Part shown: positions 13,737 through 17,472 of the stretch, in pieces
How positions within the stretch are numbered: the first letter of the stretch is position 1
Layout of the letters: each line of letters starts with the position of its first letter
NCBI GenBank assembly: GCA_001824635.1
Contig: MHYB01000075.1
Location: 1-17,472, forward strand
DNA length: 17,472 nt
Origin: Planctomycetes bacterium GWF2_50_10
Lineage (GTDB): Bacteria; Planctomycetota; Phycisphaerae; Sedimentisphaerales; GWF2-50-10
Direction of reading: 5' to 3'
Made by a program: the position numbers and the translations under genes
The notes under the pieces: model-generated
What the model was told of the DNA's origin: nothing
Database searches by the model: none
Seen by the model: the letters and a program-made list of their open reading frames with translations, nothing else

Positions 13737-15116
13737 ATGGACCCTGCAATATTCAAAGCGTATGACATTCGCGGCCTCTATCCCGACCAGCTCGACGAAG
13801 ATGCTGCATGGAAGATCGGCAATGCATCGGCACAGTTCCTGCGTTCACTTTTGCGCGGCTATGAGCGAGGACAGGCCAACGCCCAGTGCGTATGCGTCGG
13901 CAGGGACATGCGCACGCACAGCCGTTCGCTGACCCACGCCCTTATAGAAGGCATGAATGCGACGGGCGCAAATGTTATCGATCTTGGTCTGATTGATACA
14001 CCGCAGATGTATTTCGCGATCAATCATCTGGGCACCTGCGGCGGCGTGCAGGTTACCGCTTCGCACAACCCCGCCCAGTATAACGGCTTTAAAATATCCG
14101 GTCTCCAGGCCAAACCCGTGGGCGCCGATACTGGCCTTAAGGACATAAAACACATCGCGACGGCGTTTCGCCATACAAAAGGCCCAGCAGGCGGCTCAGT
14201 GGAAAGCGTCGATCTTTCGGACGAATATCGCAAGCACGTCCTTAAATTCCTCAACCCAAAAGTCAAGGGGCTTAAGATAGTCGTCGATGCATCAAACGGC
14301 ATGGCGGGCAAAATGGTGCCTATCATATTCGGAGCGGTGCCTGTTGAGATAATACCGCTGAATTTTTCTCATGACGGTACGTTTAAACACGATCCAAATC
14401 CGCTGGTGGAATCCAATCTGGCGGAATTGAAACAGGCTATCATAAGCGAAAAGGCACACGCAGGCTTTTGCTTCGATGGTGACGCAGACCGCCTTATGAT
14501 GGTGGATGAGACGGGGACAAATGTTCCCGCCGATATCATGGTGGCGATGATGGTTCCGTATTTTCTTAAAAAGGAACCGCCGGCAACAACCGTAATCTAT
14601 GACCTCCGCAGTTCGTGGGTCGTAAAGGAAGAGATACAGAAATACGGCGGAACACCACGTCGGGACCGCGTGGGCCATGCGTTTATGAAAAAGACGCTAC
14701 GCGATACGCACGGCGTTTTTGGCGGCGAACTTTCAGGCCATTTTTATTACCGAGATAATTTTTATGCAGATTCCGGGATGGTGACCCTGTCGCACATGCT
14801 TAATATTATTTATGAAGACGGAAGGCCCGCCAGTGAGATCGTCAAGCCGCTTCGCAGATATGCCGCTTCGGGCGAGATCAATTTCAAGGTCGATAAAAAA
14901 GAAGAGATGATGAAAGAGATGGCCAAAAAATATAAGGAAGGCCAAGCCGACGACCTTGACGGCATCACGATCCAGTTCAAGGATTGGTGGTTCAACTGCA
15001 GGCCTTCAAATACCGAGCCGCTGCTGAGGCTCAACGTGGAAGCTCGCACAAAAGACCTCCTCGATACCAAGCTGGCCGAACTAAAGTCCATGCTTGGACA
15101 GCCTGTCGCACATTAA
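13737..15116 (+). CDS. manB: Phosphomannomutase/phosphoglucomutase
   Basis: 459 aa from ATG 13737, with GGCGGAG 6 nt upstream. A TTG at 13722 is in frame but the RBS would then lie inside the gene. It belongs to the alpha-D-phosphohexomutase superfamily, which moves phosphate between C6 and C1 of mannose or glucose through a phosphoserine, supplying sugar nucleotides for polysaccharide synthesis. The four expected sites are KAYDIRGLYPDQL near the N-terminus with TASHNP (active Ser109), the metal loop FDGDADR (D247, D249, D251), the sugar loop GGELSGH (E331, S333, H335), and the phosphate loop RPSNTEP (422-428). The line VGHAFMKK...RDNFYADSG favours the ManB/AlgC branch over GlmM. It is monocistronic by its own promoter and terminator. 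Sugar preference cannot be settled from sequence. Confidence 0.93.
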   Translation: MDPAIFKAYDIRGLYPDQLDEDAAWKIGNASAQFLRSLLRGYERGQANAQCVCVGRDMRTHSRSLTHALIEGMNATGANVIDLGLIDTPQMYFAINHLGTCGGVQVTASHNPAQYNGFKISGLQAKPVGADTGLKDIKHIATAFRHTKGPAGGSVESVDLSDEYRKHVLKFLNPKVKGLKIVVDASNGMAGKMVPIIFGAVPVEIIPLNFSHDGTFKHDPNPLVESNLAELKQAIISEKAHAGFCFDGDADRLMMVDETGTNVPADIMVAMMVPYFLKKEPPATTVIYDLRSSWVVKEEIQKYGGTPRRDRVGHAFMKKTLRDTHGVFGGELSGHFYYRDNFYADSGMVTLSHMLNIIYEDGRPASEIVKPLRRYAASGEINFKVDKKEEMMKEMAKKYKEGQADDLDGITIQFKDWWFNCRPSNTEPLLRLNVEARTKDLLDTKLAELKSMLGQPVAH

Positions 15117-15123
15117 GCGCACA

Positions 15124-15157
15124 AGCCCATTGAGTATCTGCTCAGTGGGCTATTTTT
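15124..15157 (+). terminator. Rho-independent terminator after manB
   Basis: An 11-bp stem, AGCCCATTGAG (15124-15134) with CTCAGTGGGCT (15141-15151), has one G-U wobble and a 6-nt loop. TTTTT follows at 15153-15157. It starts 7 nt after the stop codon. The remaining sequence to 15256 is AT-rich with no feature seen. Confidence 0.88.
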
Positions 15158-15256
15158 CGCCCTCCTTGCCATAAAAATTTTCGTCAACTCAGTGCGCATA
15201 AGTCTTTTTATTACAGCTATTTGGGAATACAGACTCTTTAAAAATCCAAATATTGT

Positions 15257-15285
15257 TTGCTTTATTATTCACTATTCTTTATACT
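15257..15285 (+). promoter_or_regulatory. Candidate promoter of PEP-CTERM gene
   Basis: TTGCTT (15257-15262) is followed after 17 bp by TATACT (15280-15285, five of six). The predicted leader to ATG 15341 is about 49 nt. The -35 is weak (three of six), but the AT-rich setting after a terminator fits a promoter region. Confidence 0.45.
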
Positions 15286-15340
15286 TCTGGTGATAAATCC
15301 CAATGTTTATTAGGGGTTGGTTTCTATTGGAGCGAGAGAA

Positions 15341-16063
15341 ATGAATATTTCTAAAATCGTTGTTACTGTTTTACTATTGTCTCTGCCGCAATTTTCACAT
15401 GCGACAGTGATTGATCTGACCACCGCCAACTCATCCGGCGTCCTTTATGGCGCTATTTTCAAGCAGATTAACGCAGATAACCCCGGTGGTTCCGGTGTAT
15501 TCGATTCCTTTCTACGGATACAAAAAGACCAAGTCGAGCATGGGTACAATACAAACGGCAAACTAGAATTCGATACAAAAGCGGGTGCTCACACACATGC
15601 GCTAAGCCTGGCGGATATACCTGTCGTAATGATCGGCTCAGTTGCGTATCGCGAGTTTTGCCTGGATATAAACCAAAACGGTCAGAAAACTCTCTCGCTG
15701 GACGAACTCAAAATACATATCGCCTCAGCAGCCAATCTTACTGAATATCCGACCAACTCTAATTTCGGCCCGGCTATCTATAATTTGGATCAGACCGGTG
15801 ATAATTTGGTCACAATGGATTATACATTAAATCCGGGCAGCGGCAAAGGTGATGTAGTCCTACTGGTACCATCGGTCCTTTTTGGTACAGATACAAGCAA
15901 GTATGTTTATCTTTACTCAAAATTGGGGGTTAACCTTCAAGCGGATGATGGGTTTGAGGAATGGGGCATCGGAGAAGGCGGAACACCAATCATACCTGAA
16001 CCGGCTACGCTTGCGATCCTCAGTTTAGGTTCTGTTCTAATGGCCACCAGGCGTAAAAAATAA
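15341..16063 (+). CDS. PEP-CTERM sorted exoprotein
   Basis: 240 aa. Start ATG 15341 (GGAG 8 nt upstream) gives a clean signal peptide, residues 1-21, ending FSHA. An 8-codon longer start lacks support. The C-terminus holds the sorting signal: PEP at 219-221, a hydrophobic helix (LAILSLGSVLMA) and the basic tail TRRKK. This signal is recognised by exosortase (XrtA-type), and the protein is moved to the envelope or outside. The body carries Asp/Asn-rich loops, CLDINQNGQKTLSLDEL (107-123) and LDQTGDNLVTMD (149-160), that look calcium-binding but do not fit a canonical EF-hand. The stretch YVYLYSKLG...DDGFEEW is one I recall from other planctomycete PEP-CTERM proteins. Function unknown. No exosortase gene is in the window. 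The gene has its own promoter and terminator. Confidence 0.88.
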   Translation: MNISKIVVTVLLLSLPQFSHATVIDLTTANSSGVLYGAIFKQINADNPGGSGVFDSFLRIQKDQVEHGYNTNGKLEFDTKAGAHTHALSLADIPVVMIGSVAYREFCLDINQNGQKTLSLDELKIHIASAANLTEYPTNSNFGPAIYNLDQTGDNLVTMDYTLNPGSGKGDVVLLVPSVLFGTDTSKYVYLYSKLGVNLQADDGFEEWGIGEGGTPIIPEPATLAILSLGSVLMATRRKK

Positions 16064-16084
16064 TGCATTACTTTTGACGTTCTC

Positions 16085-16117
16085 AAGGCCGGCTTATTGA
16101 AGTCGGCCTTTTTTTTT
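16085..16117 (+). terminator. Rho-independent terminator after PEP-CTERM gene
   Basis: AAGGCCGGC (16085-16093) pairs with GTCGGCCTT (16102-16110), with one G-U wobble and an 8-nt loop. An unbroken T-run follows at 16109-16117. It begins 22 nt after the stop codon, and is the strongest terminator in the window. Confidence 0.9.
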
Positions 16118-16141
16118 GCATAATGGTGTTGGGAGGGCACT

Positions 16142-17140
16142 ATGATCTATGCAATGTTAATGGCGGCGTTGTCGCTTGGCTTCGATTATTCGGGTGACCC
16201 ATGCTCGATCCAGCAGATAAATATCAGCATGAATACCGAACCAAGCACCGCAAGGGGTATAAACAACTGCATACAGATGGCCGGCTGGGGCACAGGCGGA
16301 AATCACGCAACCCAGGCATACACCTATTACATCTACTATTCATATACGGCCATACCAACCCTGGGCGGCTCGTCAAGCCAGGCCATGAGCATTAACGACA
16401 TAGGAATGATCGTGGGCTGGACAACGGATACTTTTGGCAAAAAAGGTGCGTTTATCTATGATGATCCTGTTGGAACGGTTGATTTGGGAACGCTCGGCGG
16501 TGATGAAAGTATCGCAAACGCCATAAATAACGCATACCAGGTTGTCGGCGAGGCAAAGACATCCGCGGGCGTATTCCACGCATTTTTATGGCAAGGGGGC
16601 CAAATGATCGACCTTACCACCGATCACAAAAACGCAACTTCGGCCCTGGCGATCAATGATTGCGGCACAATCGTCGGATATTTAGAAACAAACGGTAAAA
16701 AAGTAGCGGCTATCCTTTACCCTTCCAGGCTGATATTGCCGAATCTGGGCGGTCCCCAGTCGCAGGCTTGCGCGATAAATGATCGGTCCGAAGTGGTCGG
16801 GTTCTCCCAGGGCATAAACCTTAAGCCGCACGCGTTTCTTTATGCTGCTGGACGCATGATCGATCTGGCCCCGCAAATCGAAGAGAGTATGGCCCTGGGA
16901 ATAAACAACCGCGGCGACATAGTTGGTAAAGCCATGTTCAATTCGTCATGGAAGGCTGTGCTATGGACGCAAGGCAAAATTATTCAACTTCCCAATGCCC
17001 AAGATATTGAAAGCATCGCATGGTCGATAAACGACCGCGGCTTCATCGCAGGCCAGGCAACAACCGCCTTCGCCAAATACCCCCGTGCAGTAGTCTGGCA
17101 GCCCCCCGGCTACACCCCAGCAACCCTCAACTGCAACTAG
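16142..17140 (+). CDS. HAF-repeat protein, predicted seven-bladed propeller
   Basis: 332 aa, start ATG 16142 with GGGAGG 4 nt upstream. Seven copies of the HAF-type unit S.A..IN..G.IVG are visible. Their Ile-Asn pairs are at residues 40, 84, 128, 171, 212, 254 and 296, with spacings of 44, 44, 43, 41, 42 and 42. Between them are DLGTLGG-like turns and HAFLW/HAFLY strands (146-150, 230-234). HAF-repeat proteins are usually extracellular. The regular count of seven suggests a closed beta-propeller (inference). The N-terminus, IYAMLMAALSLGF, is a short hydrophobic stretch that may be a weak signal peptide, lacking a basic n-region. There is no PEP-CTERM tail; the protein ends TPATLNCN. Biochemical function is unknown. 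Transcription start is unclear: a CATAAT at 16119-16124 would leave only about 11 nt of leader. Confidence 0.82.
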   Translation: MIYAMLMAALSLGFDYSGDPCSIQQINISMNTEPSTARGINNCIQMAGWGTGGNHATQAYTYYIYYSYTAIPTLGGSSSQAMSINDIGMIVGWTTDTFGKKGAFIYDDPVGTVDLGTLGGDESIANAINNAYQVVGEAKTSAGVFHAFLWQGGQMIDLTTDHKNATSALAINDCGTIVGYLETNGKKVAAILYPSRLILPNLGGPQSQACAINDRSEVVGFSQGINLKPHAFLYAAGRMIDLAPQIEESMALGINNRGDIVGKAMFNSSWKAVLWTQGKIIQLPNAQDIESIAWSINDRGFIAGQATTAFAKYPRAVVWQPPGYTPATLNCN

Positions 17141-17147
17141 GGCGCAT

Positions 17148-17182
17148 AAAAAAAGCTCATGGCCATTACAGTCATGAGCTTT
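17148..17182 (-). terminator. Rho-independent terminator of DUF3568 gene
   Basis: A perfect 10-bp stem, AAAGCTCATG (17152-17161) with CATGAGCTTT (17173-17182), has an 11-nt loop. On the minus strand it is followed by seven T (A-run 17148-17154 on +), so it ends the gene at 17198. On the plus strand it begins 11 nt after the HAF gene stop but is followed only by TTTATACTT, so it is a weaker terminator there. Confidence 0.8.
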
Positions 17183-17197
17183 ATACTTAAATCGATT

Positions 17198-17472
17198 TTA
17201 CAGGTTGCCCTTGATCCTCTCAAATATCGCGCGGGAGAGCACCTCGTCTCCGAAAACGCCTATCCTGATTGTAATTTTCGTGAGACTCTCCCCAACACGG
17301 GTAAGCTTGATGGTAACTTTCTTATCCGCGCTGGTCCTGGCGACAACAAGGGCCGTGAGGGCATCCTTTTGTTTCTGCGTCGGCGTCAATTCCAGTTCAC
17401 CCATTGATTTGAGTGTAGCATTATATACCTTATCTATATTTGCGTCGTATGTCGCCTCAAGATCGCCCCGCA
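17198..17472 (-). CDS. DUF3568 family protein, 5' partial
   Basis: The 3' 91 codons of a gene that enters from the right edge. The frame is open upstream of ATG 17404 to the window end (GDLEATYDANIDKVYNATLK), and those codons match the family, so the Met at 17404 is internal. The visible pattern is a helix with Y-D-A-N-I-D-K-V-Y, then DALTALVVARTSADKKVTIKL, then TKITIRIGVFGDEVLSRAIFERIK. This is the alternating strand and helix core of DUF3568, small proteins usually made with an N-terminal lipoprotein signal. That signal would lie outside this window. Role unknown. The terminator at 17148-17182 follows 16 nt after the stop. Confidence 0.83.
   Translation of the reverse strand, partial: RGDLEATYDANIDKVYNATLKSMGELELTPTQKQKDALTALVVARTSADKKVTIKLTRVGESLTKITIRIGVFGDEVLSRAIFERIKGNL

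Noticed and set aside
16097..16124. TTGAAG-16-CATAAT as a promoter for the HAF gene
   Set aside because: It overlaps the terminator hairpin and would leave an 11-nt leader; possible but too weak to list as a feature.
1..17472. CRISPR arrays, tRNA or rRNA genes, insertion sequences, phage genes, toxin-antitoxin or defence operons
   Set aside because: Looked for on both strands by eye; no regularly spaced repeats, cloverleaf-like sequence, transposase or known defence domain was found.

Overview
The window is ordinary-looking bacterial chromosome with about 50% G+C. I infer a planctomycete, probably of the Phycisphaerae/Sedimentisphaerales type. The support is a PEP-CTERM sorted exoprotein, a HAF-repeat secreted protein, a DUF3568 protein, and A-rich and palindromic dispersed repeats between genes. 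No 16S or other marker is present, so this placement is moderate.

Layout from left to right. (1) 1-2280 (+): the 3' part of ptsP, a GAF-linked PTS enzyme I (EI-Ntr type), open at the left edge. (2) 2281-2586: a repeat-rich gap, then a small FMN-binding split-barrel gene (2587-2988), then more repeats and hairpins (3050-3134). (3) 3163-3660 (-): an exported coiled-coil protein of unknown role, divergent from addB-addA (3774-10906, +). The latter encode the AddAB helicase-nuclease for double-strand-break end processing, with overlapping stop and start codons. (4) 10907-11036: a short gap with a purine-rich heptamer repeat and a second copy of the 31-nt repeat seen after ptsP. (5) 11037-13452 (-): four genes in one direction, in transcription order a DUF378 membrane protein, a fermentative-type D-lactate dehydrogenase, a sirtuin, and a 74-aa cysteine-rich protein. 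A strand-specific hairpin separates the first two. (6) 13737-15113 (+, stop at 15116): a phosphomannomutase/phosphoglucomutase with its own promoter and terminator. (7) 15341-16063 (+): a PEP-CTERM protein with a terminator, then 16142-17140 (+): a HAF-repeat protein with seven evenly spaced repeats, which suggests a seven-bladed propeller. (8) 17198-17472 (-): the 3' part of a DUF3568 gene, open at the right edge, with its own terminator.

The genes fall into separate housekeeping modules: PTS regulation, recombinational repair, NAD-linked metabolism and deacylation, sugar-phosphate interconversion and extracellular proteins. There is no CRISPR array, phage, transposase, toxin-antitoxin pair or obvious defence island. 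The least explained parts are the sirtuin/Cys-rich pair beside ldhA, the seven-repeat HAF protein, and the mosaic of intergenic repeats around the split-barrel gene.
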